Origin: Clostridiales bacterium
Lineage (GTDB): Bacteria; Bacillota; Clostridia; Saccharofermentanales; Saccharofermentanaceae
Direction: 5' to 3'
DNA length: 64,000 nucleotides
Assembly (NCBI GenBank): GCA_017527865.1
Contig: JAFXPN010000037.1
Location: 1 to 64,000, forward strand
Each line of letters opens with the position of its first letter. Within the stretch, counting starts at the first letter, position 1. The notes under the pieces were generated by a model. That model searched no databases and had not been told where the DNA came from. It worked only from the letters and a program-made list of their open reading frames with translations. This document shows, piece by piece, positions 45,705 through 53,564 of the stretch. A program made the position numbers and the translations under genes.

Positions 45705-46124
45705 TCAGTCGTCAGGCGACCAGCTGGCCTGAAGATCCTCGACGACGATATTCTCGTCGACTTTTACAACGACCTGGTATTCGTCTTCGTATACTATCTC
45801 ACCGGGGAAGTTCGTATAGACAACATAGTAAGGGTGGTCATATCTCTCGAGAAGCCAGAGAAGGGGATTGATCATCTTCATCATCATCTCGGAATTCTCG
45901 ACCTTGAAGTAGCAGATGACCTTTTCCTGTCTCTTGCACTGCGGCGGCCACGGGAGCTTCCTTGAGAACCACAGATCGATCTGTTTGAACAGCCCCACGT
46001 CCTCTTCATCCATGACGCCGTCAGTGACCATCTGGTTCAGCATGCTGAATATGCCCTTGCCGGTCATCGTGTTGGCGGCAAGTTCTTTTCCCTGGATTCG
46101 GCAATACTTAAATGTCACAGCCAT
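45705..46124 (-). CDS. Hypothetical protein with Clostridia-type fold
   Basis: The protein has 139 aa. It is soluble and aromatic-rich, with a KLPWPPQCKRQEKVICYFK stretch and a methionine-rich helix (EMMMKMINPLLWLLE). I do not recognise the family. The gene converges on the LUD gene 7 bp away and lies 18 bp below the next minus-strand gene, suggesting an operon. Confidence 0.7.
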   Translation of the reverse strand: MAVTFKYCRIQGKELAANTMTGKGIFSMLNQMVTDGVMDEEDVGLFKQIDLWFSRKLPWPPQCKRQEKVICYFKVENSEMMMKMINPLLWLLERYDHPYYVVYTNFPGEIVYEDEYQVVVKVDENIVVEDLQASWSPDD

Positions 46125-46142
46125 ACGGATTACCCGGCTGTC

Positions 46143-46481
46143 TTATTTGATTATCCTGATCGTGCCGAAGAACAGTACCGGCTTGGCAAGTCCCTGGCAG
46201 GCATATACGATGGCAATGATCTGGCAGACTAAGACGAACAGGTCCCACATCCAGCCTACAAAGGGGATAACAGCTCCGATAACCACACTTAAGAAGAATA
46301 TCAGACCTTCATTGGCATAAAACTTGAGATAATCAGAGCGCTGTCCGTTGACATCACCTCCGAAGTAAGCAAGGATAACGCCCATGAATCCGCCGAAGAC
46401 AGCCATGATGCCGAGCAGCTTGTCACAGGGGTTTTCCGGTACCGGATATGAAGCAGAGTAATCGTAGTTCCCGTTTTCCAT
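46143..46481 (-). CDS. DUF4870/Tic20-like small membrane protein
   Basis: The protein has 112 aa from ATG 46481, 7 bp after GAGGAGG; longer in-frame starts (46508, 46544) lack a ribosome site. An N-terminal polar stretch is followed by three or four membrane spans (about 25-45, 60-80, 83-104). The pattern KFYANEGLIFFLSVVIGAVIP matches the DUF4870/Tic20-like group. Function is unknown. Confidence 0.78.
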   Translation of the reverse strand: MENGNYDYSASYPVPENPCDKLLGIMAVFGGFMGVILAYFGGDVNGQRSDYLKFYANEGLIFFLSVVIGAVIPFVGWMWDLFVLVCQIIAIVYACQGLAKPVLFFGTIRIIK

Positions 46482-46559
46482 CTTAGGATCCTCCTCAAAT
46501 GTATTCATTATGATTCTATCCGATTTGGCTATTTTCAACTTCACAGTTGATATTTATAA

Positions 46560-46700
46560 ACTGCCGATACAATCATATCATATCGGTACTTTAATGGCAT
46601 TAGCCTGATGCCTCTACCTGATCTAATTCAGGCTACTTTCAACTTTGTAATCTTTTCTCTTTCTTTAATCCGTATCTCTCTTACGCTGACAAGTTTGATC
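46560..46700 (-). ncRNA. Candidate omega-RNA (reRNA) at the 3' end of tnpB
   Basis: Directly at and after the tnpB stop the minus strand can form a pseudoknot. GGCAT (46612-46608) pairs with ATGCC (46600-46596), and the loop CAGGCT pairs with AGCCTG upstream (46634-46629). A further hairpin CCGATA/TATCGG follows (46587-46563). TnpB guide RNAs are known to overlap the tnpB 3' end and to carry such a pseudoknot. The exact guide boundary cannot be set, since the element's right end is not certain. Confidence 0.55.
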
Positions 46701-47959
46701 ATCTGATAGGCAGCATTGACATCAGCATTGATGCTGATGCCTGAGTTACTCATAAATAAGCCTCTCTTTACTCTGCGACTCTTGTCATAATTCGATGCGC
46801 TTGGCCTCTCTCCGTCAAGATAACTCGTTCCGCTGGTGTAACTTTCACTTACTACCTTGACTTCGATCCCCAGCAGTCTTGCCTTGTAGGATATCATGTT
46901 GATTAGCATGTTGTAAGGAATAGATACAAAATTCTGGTTTGTTCTGTTTCCCATCTTTGCATTCTGCTTCCATCCTTTATTTCTGCCGATAACAATAAGT
47001 TCTGCACCTGTAGTTGCTGCATGATTCACGATCTTTCTGCTTGCCTTATGCATGTAATCCTTTATCTTCCTGTTTCTCTTACTTGTAAGCCGAGATATCT
47101 TCTTGGTCATATCACGACCATTATTCTTCTTTGCCTCCTCCTGTAATACCGCTCTTGTCTTATTGAAATACTGATTTATCGATTTTAATGGTCTCCCGTT
47201 AATTATCACAGGCGTCATTTCCGAATCCCAGCTTGCCGCTATCAGATTGTTTACACCTATATCTATTCCCATAACCGTATTCGACAGTATCTGTTCTGCT
47301 TCTTTCTTCTCGTATTGAAGAGAGATATCGATAGAATCTTCTGTCGTCCTTATACGTATCTGTCTGACCCCGTTGTGTCTTGCACGGATACGGATTCCGT
47401 TCAGAAACTTCGGCATTTGGATCCTATTATCTGCATCTGCTTTAAAGTTTTGACTCGTGATCACTATTGTTCCTCTTCCGTTATCGGGATCAAGATATCC
47501 GGGGGCATGTGGTCGTCCAAGGAACTTCTCCGGATTTTTTTGATACTCAACCAGGGCTGAGTAGAAAGACTTCCACTCCCGACATTTCTCCTGGATGCAT
47601 ATCTGACTGCATGTTGCGTATGGTACGGCCTTATATTCAGGTTTGTCTTTAAGATACCAACTCAGGAAATAAGCATCAGTGATGAAAGCATTATCCGAAT
47701 CTACATACCGAAGTTCCCTCTTGTTTGGGCGTCCCAAATTATATCTTCTGATCCCGTCGTTTATCTCATCCACCATGGTTCTTTCCCAATCTTCAAGATC
47801 ATTTCCTGCCTTGAGTTTGGTATGAATGCGGTAGCTTTGCTTTATCAGATAATTGACTGAATTGGACAGATTTTTTATGAGGTAGCAGAAGTTGTCTATC
47901 TCATGAAAGAGTTCCTTGTTTTTATGTAATCTGATCCTGTGCAGTTCGGAAAGTATCAT
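46628..47959 (-). CDS. tnpB: TnpB RNA-guided endonuclease (IS605/IS1341 OrfB family)
   Basis: The protein has 443 aa. The RuvC catalytic residues look intact: Asp in VMGIDIGVNNLIAASW, Glu in VKVVSESYTSGTSYLDGE and Asp in SINADVNAAYQ. The zinc-finger cysteines between the Glu and last Asp are absent, as in a Clostridia subset. TnpB cuts DNA next to a short transposon-associated motif, guided by the omega-RNA. No TnpA is nearby, so the element depends on an external transposase or is immobile. It overlaps the small upstream ORF by 4 bp (ATGA), with AAGGAGGTG as ribosome site inside that ORF. Confidence 0.93.
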   Translation of the reverse strand: MILSELHRIRLHKNKELFHEIDNFCYLIKNLSNSVNYLIKQSYRIHTKLKAGNDLEDWERTMVDEINDGIRRYNLGRPNKRELRYVDSDNAFITDAYFLSWYLKDKPEYKAVPYATCSQICIQEKCREWKSFYSALVEYQKNPEKFLGRPHAPGYLDPDNGRGTIVITSQNFKADADNRIQMPKFLNGIRIRARHNGVRQIRIRTTEDSIDISLQYEKKEAEQILSNTVMGIDIGVNNLIAASWDSEMTPVIINGRPLKSINQYFNKTRAVLQEEAKKNNGRDMTKKISRLTSKRNRKIKDYMHKASRKIVNHAATTGAELIVIGRNKGWKQNAKMGNRTNQNFVSIPYNMLINMISYKARLLGIEVKVVSESYTSGTSYLDGERPSASNYDKSRRVKRGLFMSNSGISINADVNAAYQMIKLVSVREIRIKEREKITKLKVA

Positions 47960-48156
47960 GCGGGCACCTCCTTAAAAGGCAGAGGTGAACGAGCAGATAT
48001 ACAGGAGCGTTTATCACCCAAACGTGTCTCGATAAGGAAGTTTTGAAGATTCTCTTCTCGCACATCTATGTCGTTGGACAGTGTGCAATAGAACGCAACA
48101 CGGTCGCTGAATGAGAGGTTATGATATGCAGTTATGACTTCCTTGAGATTAGACAT
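47956..48156 (-). CDS. Small ORF upstream of and translationally coupled to tnpB
   Basis: The protein has 66 aa from ATG 48156; ATG 48177 is also in frame but would leave almost no leader. It is a mostly helical sequence (SNLKEVITAYHNLSFSDRVA, FYCTLSNDIDVREENLQNFL) ending LGDKRSCISARSPLPFKEVPA. The last codons encode the tnpB ribosome site and the stop overlaps the tnpB start, a layout for coupled translation. It could be a TnpB accessory protein. Alternatively it is the cut-off N-terminus of another transposase (IS1595-like N-termini read similarly, then continue into a zinc ribbon that is missing here). Confidence 0.5.
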   Translation of the reverse strand: MSNLKEVITAYHNLSFSDRVAFYCTLSNDIDVREENLQNFLIETRLGDKRSCISARSPLPFKEVPA

Positions 48157-48170
48157 GACCCGCGTTCCCA

Positions 48171-48218
48171 CAAACATATGTTTGTTTATATTATATTGAA
48201 CAAATGTTCGTAAGTCAA
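48171..48218 (-). promoter_or_regulatory. tnpB operon promoter with two LexA/SOS-box-like palindromes
   Basis: On the minus strand, TTGACT (48218-48213), 17 bp and TATAAT (48195-48190) form a near-consensus promoter. TGAACAAATGTTCG (48197-48210) fills the spacer and matches the Bacillota LexA box CGAACRNRYGTTCG at 13 of 14 positions. CAAACATATGTTTG (48171-48184) covers the start point and matches 12 of 14. Confidence 0.6.
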
Positions 48219-48305
48219 CTATGAAATTGAAAAGAGCGTCCGATTTTACAGGGCGGATGGTTACTTTTACGCGTCAATTGATGTGATGAAGGGTGACTGT
48301 ATCTG

Positions 48306-49400
48306 TTATTCCGGAAGTATGTCTATGATCACATATTCGGAATGAGTGCCGGTCTTGAAGTACAGAGCCCAGTCTGAGATGCCCGAAGTTACGATGAAAT
48401 CGGTACCGTTGATCTGCTCGTATCCGTAGGTGCTGTCGTTGATTCCGAATGCCACTCCGACAAATGTTATCGGTATGAGCTGACCGCCGTGAGTGTGCCC
48501 CGACAGAACCAGATCCGCCGCGGTTGCCGCTTCGTTGTCGTAATCGTTCGGCTCGTGATCAAGCATGATGATGTACTTGCCGGTATCAAGTCCCTCGAGA
48601 AGATCCGCGGCCGATATACGGTCATATCCGGAATCAAGTCTTCCGGCTACATAGAAGCTGTCACCTACAAGTGCACACTCGTCCTCAAGTACATGAACAC
48701 CGTTTGATATCAGAGCCTCACGCAGCTCGTCGCCGGAGAATCCTCTGGAGTTATAGTAACCTTCGTCGTGGTTGCCGAACGTGAACCATACCCCGTAAGG
48801 GATGTCCGCCTGTCCCAGTACTTCGCAGGCGCGTATTATGTCTTCACGATCGGAGGAATCGTCAACAAAGTCGCCCGGAATGAGAAGAATATCAGGTGAC
48901 TGTGCTTCGATCTCCTCCAGATACCGTGCGAGTCCGTCGGCGTCGAACGTGGTGCCGAGGTGCGAGTCTGCAAACATCGCAACACGGAGTGGCGCGTCTC
49001 TCTTTGAAGTGGTGAGGGTGTAGTTTGTCTGCCATACATGAAAGCACAGGAAGAACGCTATCCCGAGGTATATCACAGATACGGCAAGTGCCAGCCACCC
49101 TTGAAGAAAGATCTTCGGCTCCTTGTGCGCAATGCGTTTGAAGATCGGTGCGGCGGGGGAACACAGTAAGAAAAAGATCATCACGTGTATCAATACCACG
49201 ATGGCATTCACGGAACCCATGGTGACAGAGATGATAAGGAAAACGACCGTTATTAATGCGAATGCGAGCGAAGTGCCTAGGATCTTGTTCTTATCCGTGA
49301 CTTTTCTGATCCATGCGAATCTTCTGACTGCGACGGTCAGGTATATGAGCCCTGTAATGGCGCACAAGAGCGTAAGAACCAGTATTATCAGCCACATCAT
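48306..49400 (-). CDS. Polytopic metallophosphoesterase
   Basis: The protein has 364 aa. Four membrane spans (about 2-22, 40-62, 66-85, 108-128) precede the calcineurin-like domain with AMFADSHLGTTFD, LIPGDFVDD, TFGNHDEGYY, MLDHEPND and LSGHTHGGQL. It is the third YkuE-related phosphoesterase in the window and the only one with a multi-span membrane part. The domain faces outside; the substrate is unknown. Confidence 0.88.
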   Translation of the reverse strand: MMWLIILVLTLLCAITGLIYLTVAVRRFAWIRKVTDKNKILGTSLAFALITVVFLIISVTMGSVNAIVVLIHVMIFFLLCSPAAPIFKRIAHKEPKIFLQGWLALAVSVIYLGIAFFLCFHVWQTNYTLTTSKRDAPLRVAMFADSHLGTTFDADGLARYLEEIEAQSPDILLIPGDFVDDSSDREDIIRACEVLGQADIPYGVWFTFGNHDEGYYNSRGFSGDELREALISNGVHVLEDECALVGDSFYVAGRLDSGYDRISAADLLEGLDTGKYIIMLDHEPNDYDNEAATAADLVLSGHTHGGQLIPITFVGVAFGINDSTYGYEQINGTDFIVTSGISDWALYFKTGTHSEYVIIDILPE

Positions 49401-49483
49401 ATGATACGTATTTTCCTGTAAGCAGACTATTTTCTATTATACAGTATTTTAAGTATAATGCTGAATAGAAAGAGGAAAGATCA

Positions 49484-50107
49484 ATGATTGTTCAGCGTAT
49501 CAAAGGAAAGACCGATAACTGTTATCTTGTAACAAACGGCAGCAGTGCGATGCTCGTGGATACCGCAAGCGGCGAAGTTTACGATCAGGTACTTGCGGAG
49601 TGCAGCAAGTATGACATGAAGCTTATAGTTCTGACGCATGTGCATTTCGATCATGCAGAGAATGCCGCGAAGCTCGCGGAACACTTTGATATACCTGTCG
49701 CGTTCCATCCCGCTGACGAGGAACTGTTCGTAAGCTACGATAAGCAGCCGCTCCGCTCATACGGACTTGTCGGCAAGGCGGTTCTGGGAATGTCGCTGAA
49801 AGTCCTGCGCGAGACCGAAGTTAAGAAACCTGCGAAGTTCTTTTATGTCAGGGAAGGCGACACGCTTAATGAGTACGGGTTCGACGCGAAGATAATCGAA
49901 TTGCCGGGGCACACCGCGGGTTCGATCGGCGTCGATGTGGAAGGAAGGGATCTTATCGTCGGAGATGCGCTCGACAACTGGATCATGCCCGCGACGGGAC
50001 ACCTTTACAGTGATAAGGATGCGTTGAAGAAAAGCGCCGCGAAGATCCGCGCCCTTGGCAGGAGGAAGATATATTACGGTCACGGGAAGCCGACCCTTAA
50101 TTCGTGA
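49484..50107 (+). CDS. MBL-fold metallo-hydrolase
   Basis: The protein has 207 aa. The zinc-binding motif is THVHFDHAENAAK, with further ligands His in LPGHTAGSIGVD, Asp in IVGDALDNW and His in YYGHGKPTL. It is a glyoxalase II-like member; the substrate is unknown. TATAAT (49454) and AGAGGAAAG precede ATG 49484. It is 27 bp upstream of the MATE gene. Confidence 0.88.
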   Translation: MIVQRIKGKTDNCYLVTNGSSAMLVDTASGEVYDQVLAECSKYDMKLIVLTHVHFDHAENAAKLAEHFDIPVAFHPADEELFVSYDKQPLRSYGLVGKAVLGMSLKVLRETEVKKPAKFFYVREGDTLNEYGFDAKIIELPGHTAGSIGVDVEGRDLIVGDALDNWIMPATGHLYSDKDALKKSAAKIRALGRRKIYYGHGKPTLNS

Positions 50108-50134
50108 CCTGAATCATATTGACAGATCAGTAAG

Positions 50135-51508
50135 ATGCAAAACGATAAGAATCATCTGTTCGAGGAAGAGCGCCCGGGCAAAGCGCTCGCCATAATGGCG
50201 CTCCCGACGATCATAAGCCAGATGATCGTCCTTCTTTATAACCTTGCCGATACATGGTATATCGGACGCACGAATGATCCTGACATGGTCGGAGCATCGT
50301 CGCTCGCCGTCACTTTATATCTTGCAGTAGTCGCGCTCTCCAATGTCTTCGGTGTCGGAGGCGGAACTCTCATGGCAAGGCTTGAAGGCGAGAAGAAGAC
50401 GGACGACGCCCGCAAGGTCGCTTCCTACAGTGTGGCTGCGGCAACGCTTTGCACACTTGCATTCTCTTTGCTCGTACTGATATTTATCGATCCTATATTG
50501 AGATTCCTCGGCGCTGACGATGCTACGATCGTTTATGCGCGGCAGTATGTGATGATGACTTCTGTCATCGGAGGCGTTCCGACAGTCCTTTCCATGTGCA
50601 TGCCCCAGCTTCTGCGTAATGCGGGCTATGCGAGACAGGCGGGGCTGGGTGTCGGAATAGGCAGCCTTCTTAATGTATTGTTAGACCCTTTATTCATGTT
50701 CGTTATCCTGCCCAAGGGCAGCGAGGTACTCGGCGCAGGTATCGCGACCATGCTCTCGAATGTCATTTCCATGATCTACTTCATAGTCCTGTTCATAAAG
50801 CTTAAGGACAAGACGGTCCTGTCCATACCGGTGAGGATCGAGAAGATAGGTCCTGAGAACACAAAGGCTCTGTACTCGGTCGGAGTGCCTGCGGCGTTCG
50901 CGATATTCCTTTTCGACGTGGTGACGATTGCTCTTAACAAGATGACGGTCGCTTACGGCAATATCCCGCTTGCTGCCATGGGCATCGTGCTTAAGGTCGA
51001 GCGTATCCCGATGTATATAGGCATCGGCATCTGCCTCGGCATGGTGCCGCTCATCGCGTATAACTACGGATCCGGCGATAAGGAGAGGATGCATCAGATA
51101 AGCGCAGCCGCCAGAAGGGCGGTCATTATCTCTTCCGTTATCTGTACCGTATTGATGTTTGTGTTTGCAAGACAGATCATCCGTGAGTTTATAAAGGACG
51201 AGCAGACCGTCGCGTACGGAATAATCTTCCTGAAGGCAAGAGCTCTTGCGATGCCTTTTATGGTTGTCGGAAACTATATTGTTCATTACATGAATGCGGT
51301 CGGCAAGGGCAAAGTATCGTTCGTGCTCGCCGTCATAAGACATCTCGTTCTCATACTGCCCATAATGATCATCATGAACTTCGCGTTCGGGCTTAACGGT
51401 CTTGTGTGGTCGCAGTTAGTGGCGGATGTGATCAATACAGGGGCGGCCGCCGCCATCTTCCTGCGTGTTGTTAATTCGATAATGAAGAAAGGAAAACCTG
51501 CCGTATGA
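50135..51508 (+). CDS. MATE-family multidrug/sodium antiporter
   Basis: The protein has 457 aa with 12 membrane spans in two halves. MATE hallmarks are LPTIISQMIVLLYNLADTWYIG in the first span pair, and MPQLLRNAGYARQAGLGVGIG. It exports cationic drugs or metabolites using Na+ or H+. It overlaps the next gene by 4 bp (ATGA), forming an MBL-MATE-acetyltransferase operon that looks like a resistance cassette. Confidence 0.93.
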   Translation: MQNDKNHLFEEERPGKALAIMALPTIISQMIVLLYNLADTWYIGRTNDPDMVGASSLAVTLYLAVVALSNVFGVGGGTLMARLEGEKKTDDARKVASYSVAAATLCTLAFSLLVLIFIDPILRFLGADDATIVYARQYVMMTSVIGGVPTVLSMCMPQLLRNAGYARQAGLGVGIGSLLNVLLDPLFMFVILPKGSEVLGAGIATMLSNVISMIYFIVLFIKLKDKTVLSIPVRIEKIGPENTKALYSVGVPAAFAIFLFDVVTIALNKMTVAYGNIPLAAMGIVLKVERIPMYIGIGICLGMVPLIAYNYGSGDKERMHQISAAARRAVIISSVICTVLMFVFARQIIREFIKDEQTVAYGIIFLKARALAMPFMVVGNYIVHYMNAVGKGKVSFVLAVIRHLVLILPIMIIMNFAFGLNGLVWSQLVADVINTGAAAAIFLRVVNSIMKKGKPAV

Positions 51509-52692
51509 ATTACTCAGTTGTTGATAAAGATAAGTATTACCGCAAAGGCGTTTACGATCATTTTACGAAGGACTGCAAGTGCTCCACGTCCATGACGGCG
51601 AGGATAGATGTCACGCGTCTCGTATGGTTCTCAAAGGCAAACGGCACCAAGTTCTACATCAATTTTCTCTACATCCTCTCGAAGGTCTTAAACTCGAGGG
51701 ATGACTATAAGATGGGATATCTCTGGGAGACTGACGAGCTTGTTTGCTACGACACGATCAACCCGATACAGTATTGCTTTCACGAGGATACCGGGACGTG
51801 CACTCCCGTGTATACGGCTTATTACGAGGACTATAAGACTTTCTATGATAATGCCCTGAACGACCTTGAGGAAGCCAAGAAGACACGGGATTATAAACTT
51901 GATATGCAGGGACATCCGAACTGGTTCGACGCGTCATACATATCGTGGCTTTCGTACGACTCGCTTAACATTGAACTTCCGGACGGGTATCTGCATTTTC
52001 CTCCGATAGTAAACTGGGGCAGGTACCGCGAGGAGAACGGCAGACTCATGATGCCCGTGAGCGTGCGCCTCAACCATGCTGTTGCAGACGGTTTTCTCGT
52101 AGCGAATGTATTCCGCCTGCTCGAGGAGGAGATCGCATCTTTCACTCACGCGACTCTTTATACCGACAGGCTCATCCTGCGCCGGTGGGAGGAGAGCGAT
52201 GCAGAGGATATGTTCGAACTGTGCAGAGACCCCGATATCGGACCGATTGCAGGCTGGCCGCCCCATCAGAATGCTGAGGAGAGCAGGGGCATAATCAGAA
52301 ATGTTCTTAACGGCGCGGAAGCATATGCCATCTGCCTTAAGGAAGACAACAAGGCGATAGGCTGTATCGAACTCAAACTTAACGGCAAAGCGGATCTCGC
52401 GGAGCATGATGATGAATGTGAGCTCGGCTACTGGCTCGGCAAGCCTTACTGGGGTCAGGGGATCATGCCCGAGGCCGGAAGGGAACTGCTGAGGCACGCT
52501 TTCGAGGATTGTCATTTCAGCAAGGTGTGGTGCGGATACTACGACGGCAACAGCAAGTCAAAACGGGTTCAGGAGAAGCTCGGGTTTAAGTATCAGTGGA
52601 CGAGCGAAGGTGTGGATGTTCCTCTCATGCATGAGAAGCGCACGGGTCATGTTAATCTCATGACGGCGGAAGACTGGGAGACAATAAGGTAA
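51505..52692 (+). CDS. Fusion of a type A chloramphenicol acetyltransferase-like domain and a GNAT acetyltransferase
   Basis: The protein has 395 aa. Residues about 1-208 are CAT-like, ending with VRLNHAVADGFLVANVF, where the catalytic His of HHxxxDG is kept (NHAVADG). Residues about 212-395 are a RimJ/RimL-type GNAT domain (TDRLILRRWEESDAEDMFEL, YWLGKPYWGQGIMPEAGRELL). Both active sites look intact. The open frame and smooth junction (SFTHATLYTDRL) argue for a true fusion. Substrates are unknown; drug inactivation is possible given the coupled MATE pump. Confidence 0.87.
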   Translation: MNYSVVDKDKYYRKGVYDHFTKDCKCSTSMTARIDVTRLVWFSKANGTKFYINFLYILSKVLNSRDDYKMGYLWETDELVCYDTINPIQYCFHEDTGTCTPVYTAYYEDYKTFYDNALNDLEEAKKTRDYKLDMQGHPNWFDASYISWLSYDSLNIELPDGYLHFPPIVNWGRYREENGRLMMPVSVRLNHAVADGFLVANVFRLLEEEIASFTHATLYTDRLILRRWEESDAEDMFELCRDPDIGPIAGWPPHQNAEESRGIIRNVLNGAEAYAICLKEDNKAIGCIELKLNGKADLAEHDDECELGYWLGKPYWGQGIMPEAGRELLRHAFEDCHFSKVWCGYYDGNSKSKRVQEKLGFKYQWTSEGVDVPLMHEKRTGHVNLMTAEDWETIR

Positions 52693-52709
52693 GTTCGTTA
52701 TTTGACCTC

Positions 52710-53153
52710 ATGAAGACAGTACCTTACAACAGTTCTCTGAAACAGGAAGTATTTGATTTTACCGACAGGTGTTTTGCGGAACTCGGCAAGAGATTTGAAC
52801 CTGAAGGCAGACACTTCTTCTATAACGATATCGGGAAGAATTTTGAAGTGTTCCTGTGTCTGATCGATGAAGATAAAGTCGTCGGGACCGTGGCGCTTAA
52901 AAGGACCGATGAGAACACGGCCGAACTCAAAGCCCTATATATCGACAGCGCATACCGGGGTCAGGGTTTGGGAACACATCTCATGGAAGTGATATTAGAA
53001 GAGGCAAAGAGACTAGGATTTAAAGTCATAGTCCTCGATTCGATGAAGCAGTATAAAGATGCCCGTAAACTTTATGAGAGATTCGGCTTTAAGGCCTGTG
53101 ACAGATATAATGATAATCCTTATGCCGACGTGTTTATGCGTCTGGATCTTTAA
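52710..53153 (+). CDS. GNAT acetyltransferase
   Basis: The protein has 147 aa. The acetyl-CoA loop is IDSAYRGQGLGTHLMEVIL, and the C-terminal motif is DARKLYERFGFKACDRYND. It is complete and of usual length. The substrate (small molecule or protein N-terminus) is unknown. It lies 17 bp downstream of the CAT-GNAT gene. Confidence 0.88.
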   Translation: MKTVPYNSSLKQEVFDFTDRCFAELGKRFEPEGRHFFYNDIGKNFEVFLCLIDEDKVVGTVALKRTDENTAELKALYIDSAYRGQGLGTHLMEVILEEAKRLGFKVIVLDSMKQYKDARKLYERFGFKACDRYNDNPYADVFMRLDL

Positions 53154-53290
53154 CCGACGGAGAAGTACACAGAGCCGGGCTCAAAACCGTATTTGTTATG
53201 ATATAGTCCATGACCTTAGGTTCGAGATCTTCGCGTGTGGAGTGTTTCTCACGATAACATCCGCATTGCGTGTGTTGCGATGGCGTGTTA

Positions 53291-53313
53291 CAATATACGC
53301 AATGCGTATATTG
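53291..53313. promoter_or_regulatory. Palindromic operator before the HTH/KilA-N pair
   Basis: CAATATACGC (53291-53300) and GCGTATATTG (53304-53313) form perfect 10-bp arms separated by AAT, 20 bp before the HTH start. The site lies in an AT-rich promoter-like stretch (TTACAA upstream, TATATAA downstream), so it is probably the HTH protein's own operator. Confidence 0.65.
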
Positions 53314-53333
53314 TATATAAGGTGTGATTGAAT

Positions 53334-53540
53334 ATGGATTGCAGGACAAAGATAAAGGAACTTCGCGAACTGTCAGGCATGAACAGGAAGGAATTCTGTG
53401 ATTATTTCATGATTCCATACAGAACAGTTACTGATTGGGAGCATGATGTGCGACATGCCCCTGAATATGTACTGCGCTTATTGGAGTACTACATACGATC
53501 AGAGAAGTTGTATGAGGACAATGACAATAAGAAAGAGTAA
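53334..53540 (+). CDS. Small HTH (XRE/Cro-like) protein, antitoxin-like
   Basis: The protein has 68 aa from ATG 53334, 9 bp after AAGGTG. KIKELRELSGMNRKEFCDYF, MIPYRTVTDWEHDVRHAPEY and VLRLLEYYIRSEKL is a Cro/XRE helix-turn-helix typical of small regulators found beside toxins. The palindrome at 53291 is a likely binding site. It lies 24 bp before the KilA-N gene, forming a two-gene accessory unit of lower GC than the neighbours. Confidence 0.8.
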   Translation: MDCRTKIKELRELSGMNRKEFCDYFMIPYRTVTDWEHDVRHAPEYVLRLLEYYIRSEKLYEDNDNKKE

Positions 53541-53564
53541 TTGCTGCGAAAGGAATATGGTGAT

